Origin: Alitta virens
Lineage: Eukaryota > Annelida > Polychaeta > Phyllodocida > Nereididae
DNA length: 64,000 nt
Assembly (NCBI GenBank): GCA_932294295.1
Contig: OW028583.1
Span: forward strand, 3,049,501-3,113,500
Direction of reading: 5' to 3'
In this document: positions 11,166 to 22,079 of the stretch, piece by piece
How the letters are laid out: each line of letters begins with the position of its first letter
Numbering within the stretch: position 1 is the stretch's first letter
Program-made: the position numbers and the translations under genes
Notes under the pieces: model-generated
Database searches by the model: none
Seen by the model: only the letters and a program-made list of their open reading frames with translations
Told to the model about the DNA's origin: nothing

Positions 11166-11490
11166 ACTATCTAACTATCTATCTATCTATCTATCTACCT
11201 GTCTGTTTGTCTGTCTATCTATCTATCTACCTACCTGTCTGTCTGTCTAGATGTCTATCTGTCTATCTATCTATTTATCCATCTATCTATCTATTGACCA
11301 TGTGTAATGTATTCCCTATTTCCAATAGATTACAGTGTCTTTTTCTATATGTATGTATCTATGTATCCATCTATCCACCTATCTATCTATCCACCTATCC
11401 AGCCATCTATCTATCCATCCATCTATCCCTCTAACTATCTATCCCCCTATCCACCTATCCATCTATCCATCTATCTATCTATCCAGTGGA
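11166..11490. repeat. Tetranucleotide microsatellite (CTAT/CTGT/CCAT)n
   Basis: Two blocks (11166-11297 and 11345-11490) of CTAT, CTGT and CCAT units separated by about 50 bp of unique sequence. Confidence 0.95.
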
Positions 11491-12425
11491 TGATTTTCTT
11501 TCTCCTGAAATTTGAAGCTACAAAATTTCTCATTTCGAAAAATACGATAGACGCAATACCAGACCTCCAGCTCTTTTCAATGTGTAAAACACCACCACTA
11601 TACTGGCCATAGACTTGCAAATGTATGGAGAGTGGGCAGGCATGCTCTTTGTCCGTCAGTATACTTCAATACCTTCATTCATGTATAAAATACATCACTT
11701 GATATCGACCGATGCTCAATTACTTTAGCGGATTACACAGTACGATGCCAAGTAGTAAATTGATCGATCGATCAATCAGACCGATTAAACGACAAAAATA
11801 AAAGGTTAAAAAAACAAAAAAACTGCAAGGAAAATGCGAAACAAAAAAAGGTAGAATCGGTATAATTTGGCAGGCTTGAAATCAGCACTGTAGTACCAGG
11901 AGTAAACATCTTAACCGCAACCGATCAATCATCACCGACTATCGATCATTGCTATCGACCGACTCATCAATCATCGGTTCTTCGTCACCTCGCAGAATCT
12001 CTTGTCGGAAGTAGATTTAGAGCAGTGTTTTTAAAGATATTTTTGAGCCTGAATGCAGATGATAAGAAGAAAAAGACAGCGAGGAAAAACAACAAAATTA
12101 CAAGAAAGAAGCAGAATCGAAGAGACGATTATTAATAAAAAAATTTGCAAAATGTAATATTTCATCTTGAGCACCCACCATAGGTCAATTAAAAATACTA
12201 TAAAATTTCAATATCACGCCAAAAAATAAAAATCACATTTTTAGGAACAGGTGAAATTATCTGCAAAAGAGACCGTGATTATGACGGCATTACCTAGGGG
12301 CATTGTTTTGTTGAATTTACGAAGAATTTGTGGCAATATATATGACCAGCTGCAAGACAGATGTAATGATGAGATAATGAAGCTAGAACTTGAATCTATG
12401 TAATTGTCATAATGGTAATAATCAG
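11491..12425. other. Unannotated AT-rich sequence with GATCGA clusters
   Basis: Clusters of GATCGATC/ATCGACCGA occur at 11700-11790 and 11920-11985. No gene or terminus is recognised. Confidence 0.35.
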
Positions 12426-12427
12426 AA

Positions 12428-12562
12428 GTACATTAAGCTTATATGACGCGCTGCCAGAATTTGATGCAGACGTTATGATGAGATGATAAGGCAGCTTGGA
12501 GTCCACATTATGCTCTTCATTTTACCCCATGAGTGGGGTCTTTTACTTGCCCCAGTATATAA
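12428..12562 (-). repeat. SINE S2 copy
   Basis: TTAAGCTTATATGACGCGCT, ATGATGAGATGATAAGG, then TACCCCATGAGTGGGGTCTT and TTACTTGCCCCAGTATA. This is the S2 tail and body in reverse. Confidence 0.75.
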
Positions 12563-12625
12563 CATTTGCTATAATTTTGTACTTTAATCTACAAATGATA
12601 CGAAGTAGCTGGCAAACACTATACT

Positions 12626-12775
12626 GGTGGTCTAAATAGTGAGCGGGTCTTTTCAAAACAGTGAGATAACCTTAATAGTGAGGTGTCTTATTAGTGAGGT
12701 GGCCTTAATAATGAGGTGGTCTTAATGGTGAGGTGGTCTAAATAGTGAGCAGGTCTTTTCAAAACAGTGAGATAC
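12626..12775. repeat. 17-bp minisatellite, left block
   Basis: Units of GTGGTCTTAATAGTGAG and variants (GGTCTAAATAGTGAGC, GGCCTTAATAATGAGGT), the same unit as the larger block to the right. Confidence 0.85.
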
Positions 12776-13233
12776 GCTCTAATATCGAGTAGCCTTTGGT
12801 TTCGAACACACGACCTCTTAGGATATCGTTACTAAGAACCACGGATTGCAAAAGCTATCAAATTCTGTCAAAATAAACCCGTCAGCAGTGTCGTGACGTC
12901 AAATTTCCATTTATGGAAAATAATCAAATTAGTAGCTTATTAGTGCCACGAATTTGTGGTAAAATGGAAAAATTCAATAATAAACAAATTACAATGCCCT
13001 AGGAAATGATGTCATAATCATGGTCTCTTGTTCCAGATAATTTCACTTGTTGCTAAAAAGGTGATCTTTTTTTCCCACGAGATATTGAAATTTAATAGTA
13101 GTTTTAATTGACCTACAATGGGGGCTCAAGATGCGAAACTATTAATGATGAAGTTTCCTTATGTAAAATATCATTAACAAATTGTCAGGCTATGCAAAAT
13201 ACAAAATGTATAGAGCAAGAATGGTGTTAAGGC
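12776..13233. other. Unique sequence between minisatellite blocks, partly duplicated from 12.1-12.35 kb in inverted form
   Basis: The stretch 13007-13140 (TGATGTCATAATCATGGTCT, ACCTACAATGGGGGCTCAAG) is the imperfect reverse complement of 12160-12300 (GAGCACCCACCATAGGTCAA, CCGTGATTATGACGGCATTA). The minisatellite therefore lies inside a large inverted-repeat structure. Confidence 0.5.
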
Positions 13234-13785
13234 AAAATGTGAGATGGTCCTAATAGTGAGGTGGTCTTAATAATGAGGTGATCTTAATAGTGAGTGGTCA
13301 TTTTCATGATAATCAATGAGGTGGTCTAAATAGTGAGATGGTCTTAATAGTGAGGTGGTCTTAATAGTGAGGTGGTCTTAATAGTGAGGTGGTCTAAATA
13401 GTGAGGTGGTCTTTTAAAAACAATGAGGTGGCCTTAATAATGAGGTGGCCTTAATAGTGAGGTGGCCTTAATAGTGAGGTGGTCTTAATAGTGAGGTGGA
13501 CTTAATAGTGAGGTGGCCTTAATTGTGAGGTGGTCTTAATAGTGAGGTGGACTTAATAGTGAGGTGGCCTTAATAGTGAGGTGGTCTTAATAGTGAGGTG
13601 GTCTTAATAATGAGCTGGTCTTAATAGTGAGCTGGTCTAAATAGTGAGCTGGTGTTTTCAAACCAGTCAGATGGTCTTAATAGTAAGAAGGCCTTAATAG
13701 TGACTCTGAGAGGTGATCTTAATAGTGTGTGGTCTTACCACTTACAATAGAGAGGTGGTCTTTATAGTAAGGTGGTTTTCGTAGC
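13234..13785. repeat. 17-bp minisatellite, main block
   Basis: About thirty copies of GTGGTCTTAATAGTGAG with substitutions (GGCCTT, GGACTT, AATTGTGAG) over 550 bp. Isolated units of the same motif occur at 18958-19000, 24105-24130, 24200-24215 and 41865-41880. Confidence 0.92.
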
Positions 13786-14135
13786 TCAATTCCATTCCAC
13801 TTAACAACCTACATATTTGGTAAAAGATGTAAAAATTCCACTTTACTAAAACAGCTAAAATATCAAAGGTTCTGTTTCAAGGAGCCCACTTAATCTTTAA
13901 AAGGTTCCCTCAAGAAATATAAACAATCGATATTCTTAAGAGCTGAGGTGCTCCAACTAATGCAATTATCTGAGTAAGACATCTCAATCAATAACTGAAT
14001 AGACTAGGAAATCAATTCAGTCCTTGCATAACATGACAGCTATTGTATGTATCCAACAATTTGAAATAGGTTTGAGCATAGCTTGAGGCTTGATAAGAGA
14101 ATTGTAAAAATATTATAAAGCTACATTATATTGTC
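13786..14135. other. Unannotated AT-rich sequence
   Basis: No coding, RNA or repeat signal recognised. Confidence 0.3.
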
Positions 14136-14957
14136 TTGATTGCTCTATTCTACTCTATTCTATTCTATTCGATTCTTGTCTATTCTATACGATTCGATTC
14201 TTAGTAATATATATTCTATTTCTGCATGCTACTATTCTAAATTATAGGATTGCATTTTATCAACCCATATTCTATTCTGTTCTATTCTATTCTACATCAT
14301 AATCATATCATAATTTTCCAAATGCTATTTCATTCTATTCTATTCAGCATATTTAAAATATGTCTCATTCCATTCTATTATATTCTGTATCATATCAACT
14401 AAATTTCCAACCTCTGTTCTATTATATTATTTCCCCTATTCTATTCTATTCTATTCTATTCTATTCTACATCATATATATCATATAATAATTTTCCAACA
14501 ATTATTTTTTCAATGCTTTTACCATTACAAATAGTTTTTAACTATTTTATTCTATTCTATCCTCGTTTTCAACCTCTATTCTATTCTATTCAGTATATTA
14601 TATAATATCTATTCATTCAGACTGATTCTCTATTCTCTTCTATATCATTTAGCATATTATATAACTTCATTTTCTATTCTTTTTTATTCTTATTATATTC
14701 TGTTCCATCAGTATTTCATCTATTTTATTCTATTCTATCAGCACTTATTCTATTATATTCAGTATATATAATATATAATGTTATCCTTTTCCTTTTCTAT
14801 TCTATACAGTATATCACATAATCTCGATTTTTCAACCTTCTATTCTATTTTATTCTATATGATTTAATTCAATTCAATATAATATCTCATTTTGCAACAT
14901 TCTATTCTATTCTATCCTATACTATCCTATTCTATTCTATTCTATTCTATTCTTGCA
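14136..14957. repeat. (TATTC)n pentanucleotide array
   Basis: More than 800 bp dominated by TATTC/TTCTA pentamers, with interspersed degenerate blocks (ATCATATCATAATTTTCCAA and variants), suggesting a higher-order unit of about 100-150 bp. Confidence 0.9.
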
Positions 14958-15862
14958 GGGGGCATTGTCTTACTGTAGGTCCATTAAGGCTGTAACCTTA
15001 TTTTCCTGCCCAGCTGTTGCTCTTGCAAGGAGACCCACTTTGTCCCATAGTAAAGCTGTGTTGAGACATTCAAAATATGTTGTTGCCATTTTATATTGCC
15101 ACTACAAAAAACATCATAAATGATCTACACGTTACAAATGGCTATATGTCATAATATTATTGAATTGCTAATAAAAGGCATGAAAAGAGAGAAAACCCTG
15201 ATTTTCAGACTATTTAGGTAAAAAAAAATATATATATAATATATGAAAACCGCCTATGTGTGCTTTAAAAGTGATATTACCAAATATTTTGGCAAGCTTT
15301 TTTCCCCAATTTGTTGAGTACGTTTGGTCAATAAAGTTGGGTATATACATGCAAAATTTATAATATAATATACAAATTCATTTAAACTGTTACATTGATT
15401 ACATAATATATTATCATGTTTGGCTTATAACTTTTGAAACCATTCACAGAAAATCTGCAGAATATCGGCCCACTTCAATATAACATGACATAGAATTAAT
15501 CATTTTGCATTGAATTTATCTGGATGATCTAAACATGATATCATCTTTCCTTTGATGTGGCATGCCAATATTATTTCTGGAGATGGTAGGCCAAATGTTA
15601 GGCCAGTAGCTAGTTAATCCCTAATTGCCTATCAGTGTTAGAATCAGTATGTGTGCATGTAAGGCCAAATGCCTAATGGTAAGAGGAGTGTCCTATGTCC
15701 GATTAGGTCTGAAGTTTCTCATAGGCTGATGGGGAATTAACCCCAGGGTATGGCCCCTGCATGATTTCCAGTGCTCAATTAGCCAACATCTGCAGCTGAG
15801 AGCTCAGGAAGAGATGATGCCTTTAGGACAGCACCAGGGTTTTGAAATGGTACATGGTAAAC
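14958..15862. other. Unannotated sequence
   Basis: No gene, repeat end or RNA gene recognised. Confidence 0.3.
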
Positions 15863-16281
15863 TATAAGATAAGATAAGATAAAACTTTCTTTATAGTCGG
15901 AGGTGTAAAACAAACAATAGAACATAAGCTATAAAGCTTTTAGCCGATTGATAAAAAAAACAATAACAAAATGAAAATATATATACAGATGATTTGAAAG
16001 AGATTATGACTGAACTATACAATGATCATAAATTATTTTGCTGACAGATTATGCATGATCCACAATTACAACTTTCCAGGGAACTGCAACATCTTAATAA
16101 ATCTTTGAACTTAGCTAATTCATCTACTTCTTTTAATTCAACAGGTGAAGAATTCCAAATCATAGCTCCTTGATACATAATAGACCTTGAAACCATATTG
16201 CATAGTGTTGTAAACAGGCTTGACTAGCTTAAGATTATCTCTCATCTCATATGGTGTAATCTGCCTGGTAAAAAATGAATG
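15863..16281 (-). pseudogene. LINE 3' end with frameshifted ORF2 C-terminus and TTATC-type tail
   Basis: On the minus strand, about 16281-16026 translates in two frames to a LINE ORF2 C-terminus: TPYEMRDNLKLVKPVYNTMQ and YGFK, then after a frameshift GAMIWNSSPVELKEVDELAK, FKDLL and a CNCGSCIIC cluster before a stop at 16026-16028. The Y.LRD..KL..P..NT, G..IWN.LP.E.K and terminal CxCxxCxxC pattern is typical of CR1-like elements. Downstream on that strand is 140 bp of AT-rich 3' UTR ending in a pentamer tail (ATAAG repeats on the plus strand, 15863-15885). Confidence 0.75.
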
Positions 16282-16359
16282 ATTAGATGACTATATCTTA
16301 CTAATACTTAGATGTTAGTTATGAGATGTTATATTATGGAAGTCTCGTCCTCAGCGTTG

Positions 16360-16499
16360 GCATGCGTTTGGATAAATGCTTTGGATAAATGCTTTGGAAA
16401 ACACATGGTTTTTGCCTCATTATAATCTGCTAAAAACCATGCGTTTTCCATGCATTTATCCTTCTCATGAAAAACGCACATGGCACATTTGGCCATGTA
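16360..16499. mobile_element. MITE family B, copy 1 (left end degraded)
   Basis: Shares TGCCTCATTATAATCTGCTA, AAAACCATGCGTTTTCCATG and the right end ACATTTGGCCATGTA with the copies at 19028 and 46736. The left terminal repeat is lost. Confidence 0.75.
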
Positions 16500-16740
16500 T
16501 GATGAGATGAGACGGCTTGGGAGTCCACACCATGTCACACATATACCCCATGAGTGGGATCTTTTACTTGCCTCAGCATAGACACCGAATACAAGGCACC
16601 TCCAATTTATGTCTCATGCGATTGACATCCAGCTGCTGGGATGCAGCGCATGAAGAGTGCCTGGGCCGGCGATCGAACCACGAAGCCTTCAGCAGAGTGT
16701 AACATGGGGTGGAGTCTGTGAAATTCCAAGCCTTATCATC
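16500..16740 (-). repeat. SINE S2 copy with head, 3' end truncated at MITE B
   Basis: Read on the minus strand: tRNA-like GGTTCGATCGCCGG, CATCCCAGCAGCTGGATGTC, CGGTGTCTATGCTGAGGCAA, ATGGTGTGGACTCCCAAGCC, ending at GTCTCATCTCATCATA where MITE B begins. The plus-strand part 16700-16800 holds a second partial copy in opposite orientation (CCAAGCCTTATCATCTCATC, GGTCATATAAGCTGACT). Confidence 0.75.
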
Positions 16741-17496
16741 TCATCATTACCTCTGCCGGTCATATAAGCTGACTTAGTTTCAGACCCAGTAGCATTGTGA
16801 CATTCACACATTTGGACAGAACTGTTCTCGGAGTTGGTAGCATTTTCTCCGCAATAGTCCTATCATTTTTCGCGGTATTTTGCAACAGGCTGATGAATGT
16901 TCAGTTTTGACAATAATCAGTGCCTACCATCACCATTTCACAAAATGAGTAATTAGGTTAATATCAGCAATGACTAAGTCATTCAGTAATAACATGAAAA
17001 ATGTTCTAAGAAGCACAATTGAAATCGCCAATTCACTGACTGCATGACTGTGGAAATATAACAGGATGTCAAGGTTACCAATAGTGTGTGCACTCACTAT
17101 TTTCCAGCATAAAATTGAATCAAATAGGTTAAAATGCTTTATAACCACGAAAAAATATAAAGACTGCTGCATGGCTTCTGCGAACTCAGAGGCAGATGAG
17201 GGCCATCCTTGGCCTAGTCTGCAGCCTGCAGCACAGTGGAACAACATCTCTGATGATGGGTGGCCCCAAGTATGCATTTCTCCCTGATTTTATCCTATGA
17301 CACAAGATGAGGACTGTTCTGCCTGTTAACCCTCACTCACTACTACATTGGGTGTGTGGATGGTATTTGTGCAAAGCTCAAAAATGTTGTTGAGAAAACT
17401 AAGCAAGAATGTAGAAAACAGTCAAAACAAGAATGTAGAAAACAGTCAAAATTTCATCAGAAGTAAAAACCTAACAATCTACATTAATCACTTGTT
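16741..17496. other. Unannotated sequence
   Basis: Overlapping open frames on both strands at 16930-17287 have no domain. Nothing is recognised beyond the SINE tail to about 16800. Confidence 0.3.
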
Positions 17497-17622
17497 GGTA
17501 TTGTATTGTATTTTATTGTATTGTGTTGTATTGTATGGCATTGTATTGTATTACATGGCATTATATTGTGTTGTAAAATTATATTGTATTGTATTGTATT
17601 GCATTGTATTATATTTTATCGT
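17497..17622. repeat. (TATTG)n array
   Basis: TATTG/TGTAT pentamers with few interruptions. Confidence 0.9.
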
Positions 17623-18208
17623 ATGGGTATGCTTCGTGAGAGACTATCTTCACCTGTTGATAAGTTGTCAACTGAGAAAAATCCCAAACCCTGGATGAAC
17701 TAAAAACAGATTCTAAACCAATATGAAAGACAAAATAAAGGAAAAACATTGTCCAGGATCAGTTCCATATAAGCAGATCGCAGAACTACAAAGCCCTTGT
17801 TTGCTTTTATGCTCTCCTGAGCTGGAGGTAGACAACCCAAAGGTCAGTGACCTTGGCCGGAAGTCAGCATTGCCATGGGCAACCAATAAACAAATAGGAC
17901 TCATGGGTCAGACCCCAATATACTAATGGCCAGGAGTGCTCTTTCACTAACAGCAGCACAAGAGGAGGTATATATGTAAGTCATAAAAGGAGATATTTTT
18001 GGTTAGGATTACATTTTCGTAGTGCCAGCAAAACAACTCGAGTTCCACAAGGTGTGGTACTATAGCCACACTCGAATGTCATATTTTGGAGGGTCATCTA
18101 GAACGTCTACTTTTCATTTAAAAATCAAAATTTACGATCCAATCTATACACAAGATAACCTCGTTGATTAGACCACTTGATTAATGCAAATACCAATATC
18201 AGCTGATT
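17623..18208. other. Unannotated sequence
   Basis: Opposing short open frames at 17713-17926; no domain recognised. Confidence 0.3.
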
Positions 18209-18282
18209 AAAAACGACTGACTGACTGACTGACTGACTGACTGACAGAGTGACTGATTGACTGAGTGACTGATTGACTGATT
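18209..18282. repeat. (GACT)n microsatellite
   Basis: ACTG tetramers with a few variants; a second related array is at 18688-18865. Confidence 0.9.
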
Positions 18283-18687
18283 ACATCACAGCACATAACA
18301 GGGAACTTTCAGGGCTGCTCCAACTTTTCTGTGAAACCAACAAATAGCAAGTTACCCCAGGGGTTGGGGGAGTGAAGTGGAGCATTCTAATTTCCGTTTG
18401 TTTGTCACATTTTCAATATGGCGAAGTAAACAACTGCCTTTTGCCGTTTTACCTGCAAACAGAACGTCTATGTGTCTAAAGGGAATACGTGTGTTTCATA
18501 GGAATAGTTTATAAAGCAAATATGTCAAAGTTGGTAATGAGTTATGGTGTTGAATTTTAATCAGTTTTACCATTGCTCATTTAACACTTTTGAAGGTTTG
18601 CAAAATTCATACAGATTCTAGGTAGAGAGTAAAATATTAAAACTTTCATGATATTCAAAGTAGAACATAGAAAGATAGTTCCCAGAC
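18283..18687. other. Unannotated sequence with a YY1-like CAATATGGCG
   Basis: CAATATGGCGAAG at about 18415 matches a YY1 core often found at animal promoters, but no gene is recognised next to it. Confidence 0.25.
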
Positions 18688-18865
18688 ACTGTCGACTGAC
18701 TGACTAACTGCCTGACTGACTGACTGCCTGCCTGACTGACTGACTGCCTGACTGACTGCCTGACTGAGCAAATCACTCTCGCTGACTGGCTGGTTGACTG
18801 ACTGACTGGCTGGCTGACTGGTTGACTGAGCAAATCACTCTGACTGGCTGACTGGCTGACTCTCT
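18688..18865. repeat. (ACTG)n array with internal duplication
   Basis: ACTG/CCTG/GCTG tetramers. The block GAGCAAATCACTCT..GCTGACTGGCTG occurs twice (about 18766 and 18826). Confidence 0.9.
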
Positions 18866-18954
18866 TTCCAGCATAAAATCAAGTGAATCAGTGTATGACA
18901 CAAACATTACAATGGACCCCAAAACAACTACTAACCTTTAAAATCACTGAAACG

Positions 18955-19005
18955 GTCTTAATTTTGAGGTGGTCTTGATAGTGAGGTGGTCTTAATTTCC
19001 ACTGT
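18955..19005. repeat. Solo units of the 17-bp motif ending in TTTCCACTGTA
   Basis: GGTCTTAATTTTGAGGTGG, TCTTGATAGTGAGGTGG, TCTTAATTTCCACTGTA. The reverse complement TACAGTGGAAATTAAGACC has the CAGTGG end next to TA typical of pogo/Tc1-like termini. Confidence 0.55.
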
Positions 19006-19027
19006 ACACATCCAAAAGGATAGCAAC

Positions 19028-19182
19028 TACATGGCCAATTGTGCCACGTGCGTTTTCCATGCGTTTATCCAAACGCATGGCAAACGCATGGTTTTTCCCT
19101 CATTATAATTAGCTAAAAACCATGCGTTTTCCATGCGTTTATCCTTCTCATGGAAAACACACGTGGCACATTTGGCCATGTA
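19028..19182. mobile_element. MITE family B, copy 2, full (155 bp with TA flanks)
   Basis: Left TACATGGCCAATTGTGCCAC; right GTGGCACATTTGGCCATGTA. Inverted ends of over 30 bp continue into CGTGCGTTTTCCATG/CATGGAAAACACACG, and the ATGCGTTTTCCATGCG motif is repeated internally. TA at each end suggests a Tc1/mariner target. Confidence 0.85.
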
Positions 19183-19184
19183 CA

Positions 19185-19444
19185 CTTACATACAAAACCA
19201 TAGAGACCGAGGTTGAATCCCAGACATGGGCACCTTGCATGAGCTACATCCCAGCTGGATTTCGTTCGGATGAGAGTATCATTAGACGTTTAATTGGCAG
19301 TCCCTTGTACTGATGGTCTATGCTGAGGCAAGTAAAAGATCCCACCCATACAGTAAATGTGTTACATGGGTGGACTCCTCTCTCACCTCATCAATCAACC
19401 CTCGATAGCGGCAAGAACTTGCCTTAGAGGGCTGTACTTTCCAC

Positions 19445-19479
<35 letters not shown>

Positions 19480-19489
19480 AATCTATAGA
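19185..19489 (+). repeat. SINE S1, most complete copy, with (CTAT)n tail
   Basis: In order: tRNA-like head with B-box GAGGTTGAATCCCAG, body (CTACATCCCAGCTGG, GGCAGTCCCTTGTACTG, TATGCTGAGGCAAGTAAAAG), S1-specific 3' part (CACCTCATCAATCAACCCTC, GAACTTGCCTTAGAGGG), then TTCCACAT and a (CTAT)n tail at 19446-19489. It begins two bases after MITE B copy 2. Confidence 0.8.
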
Positions 19490-20095
19490 GATATTGAAAT
19501 AGTGAAGCACAAAGCTAGAGAAGTGTATAGGCAGGAAAAACAATAGACAGAGATTCCCCATGCATTGTCATGCCTCGAACTCCCTACTCAAACAATGTCT
19601 CCCAAAACGACAGCTCTGTGCAGTTCACATTTACTCCCAACATATTAAGAGAGGGCCTTAAGTACACACTGTGGGGATTATGCAAGATATCGATTAAATC
19701 CAGTGTAGGCAACTTCAAGTTTTTTGCATTTGAGTTTTGGTTTCAATTTTATCATTGTTTATCTGTATAATGAAGGGGTTTCTATTTTTTTTCTTTCTGT
19801 GTTTGTCTTTATAATGAAGTTGAGAATGGGAATGGTAATGATGTGAGTTGCAATAAGCTTGCATAACATTTGTAGATTCCTTATTGACTGGCATGAAGAA
19901 TAGATTGTAACGAATTCACCTCAAGATCTCTGACAACTTGCCATGGCAAATGCCTTAATAGAGGCATTTAATTTACATTTCTCATTGACTAAAACAAATT
20001 TTTCAGAGTTTATTGCAGCATATTTATTGAATAACTTCAAAGGGTAAAAGCCTGCAACAACCTTTTCTTATTTTTTTATTTGTTGAGAGGTCCCT
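19490..20095. other. Unannotated sequence
   Basis: A 66-codon plus frame at 19570-19770 lacks known motifs. Nothing else is recognised. Confidence 0.3.
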
Positions 20096-20735
20096 CCCAC
20101 TAATAGCCATTTGAGATAACTCCCTCTCAGAACTATTATAACCTTTCAGTTGGTATTGGAGATAACTCCCTCTCATAACTGTTAGAGGAAACTCTCTCAT
20201 GACAGTTTGAGGTAACTCCCTCTCCTAACTGTTAGCGATGACTCGCATAACTGTTTGAGGAAGCACTCTCATTAAAGTTTGAGGTAACTCCCTCTCCTAA
20301 CTGTCAGAGATAACTCTCATAACTGTTCGAGGTAACTCTCATAACAGTTCGAGGTAACTCCCATAACAGTTCGAGGTAACTCCCATAACAGTTTGAGGTA
20401 ACTCCCTCTCCTAACTGTCAGAGATAACTCTCATAACTGTTTGAGAAAACTCTTTCAATACAATGTAACTCTCTCTCATAAATGTCTGAGATAACTCTTA
20501 TAACTGTTAGAGATAACTCTCATAACTGTATAACTGTTTGAGGAAACTCTCTCATCACTGCCCGAGATAACTCTCATAACTGTTAGAGGTACCTCTCATA
20601 ACTGTTCGAGGTAACTCGCTCATTTTAGTTTGAGGCAACTTCCTCTCATAAATGTTAGAGATAACACCCTCATAACTCTCATAAGAATTGAAGACAATTC
20701 CCTCTCATAACTGTTGGAGATAACTCCCTGAGTTA
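20096..20735. repeat. Minisatellite, about 20-27-bp unit (CTCTCATAACTGTTAGAGATAA)
   Basis: More than twenty degenerate units of TAACTCyCTCTCATAACTGTT.GAGG over 640 bp. Alternating unit lengths (with and without the CTCC insertion) suggest dimer-based expansion. Confidence 0.9.
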
Positions 20736-21719
20736 CTCCTTATCTATCAGACGGTGCCTGTCTCGCGGCGTCTCTCTTTTACTGTCAGCTGCCATCGCGG
20801 TCCCAGCATAAATGTTAGTAATCGTTACAAACCAAATCATGACATCTGTCCTGAGTTCTGGAAGATTTTTGACTCCCATAGTATTCAGCACACGTGCGTC
20901 TTGCTGCGACGACCAATAACAATTAGATTTGCCATTCACTGCGTTCCTGCTCTGCTTCTGCGGACCTGCTTTTAGTTTTACCATGGCAGCAACGTCTTGG
21001 CGTCTTAGTTAGATAGACATCAGATAGCAAATGCAAAGAGGATGAGATAGAGTCAGCATCAGGTTTAGTTCTGAGAGGTTTTTGAGTTAGATGGGAATAT
21101 TTGCTTTTGAAGCAGTGGTTAAAGAGTTTGTCAGCTGTTGTTGGGAAGTCATGGGTTGAGTTCTCAGTCTACCATCTGTCATTAACAACATTGGTCAAAT
21201 TTCTGAGCAACTTAAAGAGTTCAAGAAATGTTATTAAAACAGATGACCTATCATTCTGCATTGTGCTTGCATTGAATGTCCCTGTAGCGATGGCGTGTGA
21301 GTGCCAATAGAAAATTTTATCGTGGTTTATGAAAAATCCCCAATGCCATTGGATTCGTATTGGCAATAAAATCAAGTGCAACTGTTATGAGATATTATAT
21401 CAGGAAATATAACCTTCAAACAAAATCATTTCGATTTTATGTCAGGATACCAGCGAACAGATTTGAATATGTGGATTTAGCAGCAGGAAGCTCGGGGTAT
21501 CAACTGTGGTCTAGCTGCTATGAGTATCCTAATAGATGCACCACAAATGTTGTACTTTACGAGTGATGCTTCACGCAGAAATGACCAGAATCATACTCGG
21601 ATCTGTCCGTGAAGCAAACACAATCATGCTTTAACCACTAAGCAACTCATATGACTTTTATAAATGTAAATGTAAATGTGTCTGGGGTTAAGAGTCTTCA
21701 ATTACGTCGTAAAGAATGA
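20736..21719. other. Unannotated sequence with degenerate tRNA-like blocks
   Basis: A GC-richer stretch with overlapping plus and minus open frames lies at 20733-20984. TTGAAGCAGTGGTTAAAGAG..TCATGGGTTGAGTTCTCAG (21108-21168) and GCTTTAACCACTAAGCAACT (21630-21650) look like decayed tRNA-derived heads. No gene is recognised. Confidence 0.35.
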
Positions 21720-21852
21720 CTCTGCCGACTTCACAATTACACCCTTGGCACGCCTGATCAAACTTGAGCCTTTCTCAGCTCCCTGGGAGACACCCAGAAT
21801 GCAGCCTGTTAGGCGCTTCTTAGGTCAAGCACTCTACAATTGCCATCATTTG
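21720..21852 (-). repeat. SINE family T body fragment
   Basis: GCCGACTTCACAATTACACC, CTTGAGCCTTTCTCAGCTCC and CACTCTACAATTGCCATCA match 9905-10060 and 2615-2757. Confidence 0.65.
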
Positions 21853-21888
21853 CCTAATATACAGAGAAGTTACTGTACCAATCTAACC

Positions 21889-22079
21889 CAGTGTTCCAGC
21901 TAGGCCATTTGAGCATGAGTCATGCCCGTTTTTGTCAGCGCCATACCCGTTTTTGTCAGCGCCTTGTCTGAACTTTTTTTTTTTGCATTTAAACTAGCTA
22001 GGCGCCCTATATGAGTCTATTTAGGTGCCCTTATACACTTGCCCGCCATGCCCAATTGAAATCCTAGCTGGAACGCAGT
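21889..22079. mobile_element. hAT-like MITE family F, long copy
   Basis: CAGTGTTCCAGCTAGGCCAT at the left; ATCCTAGCTGGAACGCAGT at the right. The interior has a tandem pair of CCCGTTTTTGTCAGCGCC-type units. The shorter copy at 62695-62797 shares the ends and the GGCATG..GCTGACA core in opposite orientation. Confidence 0.72.
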
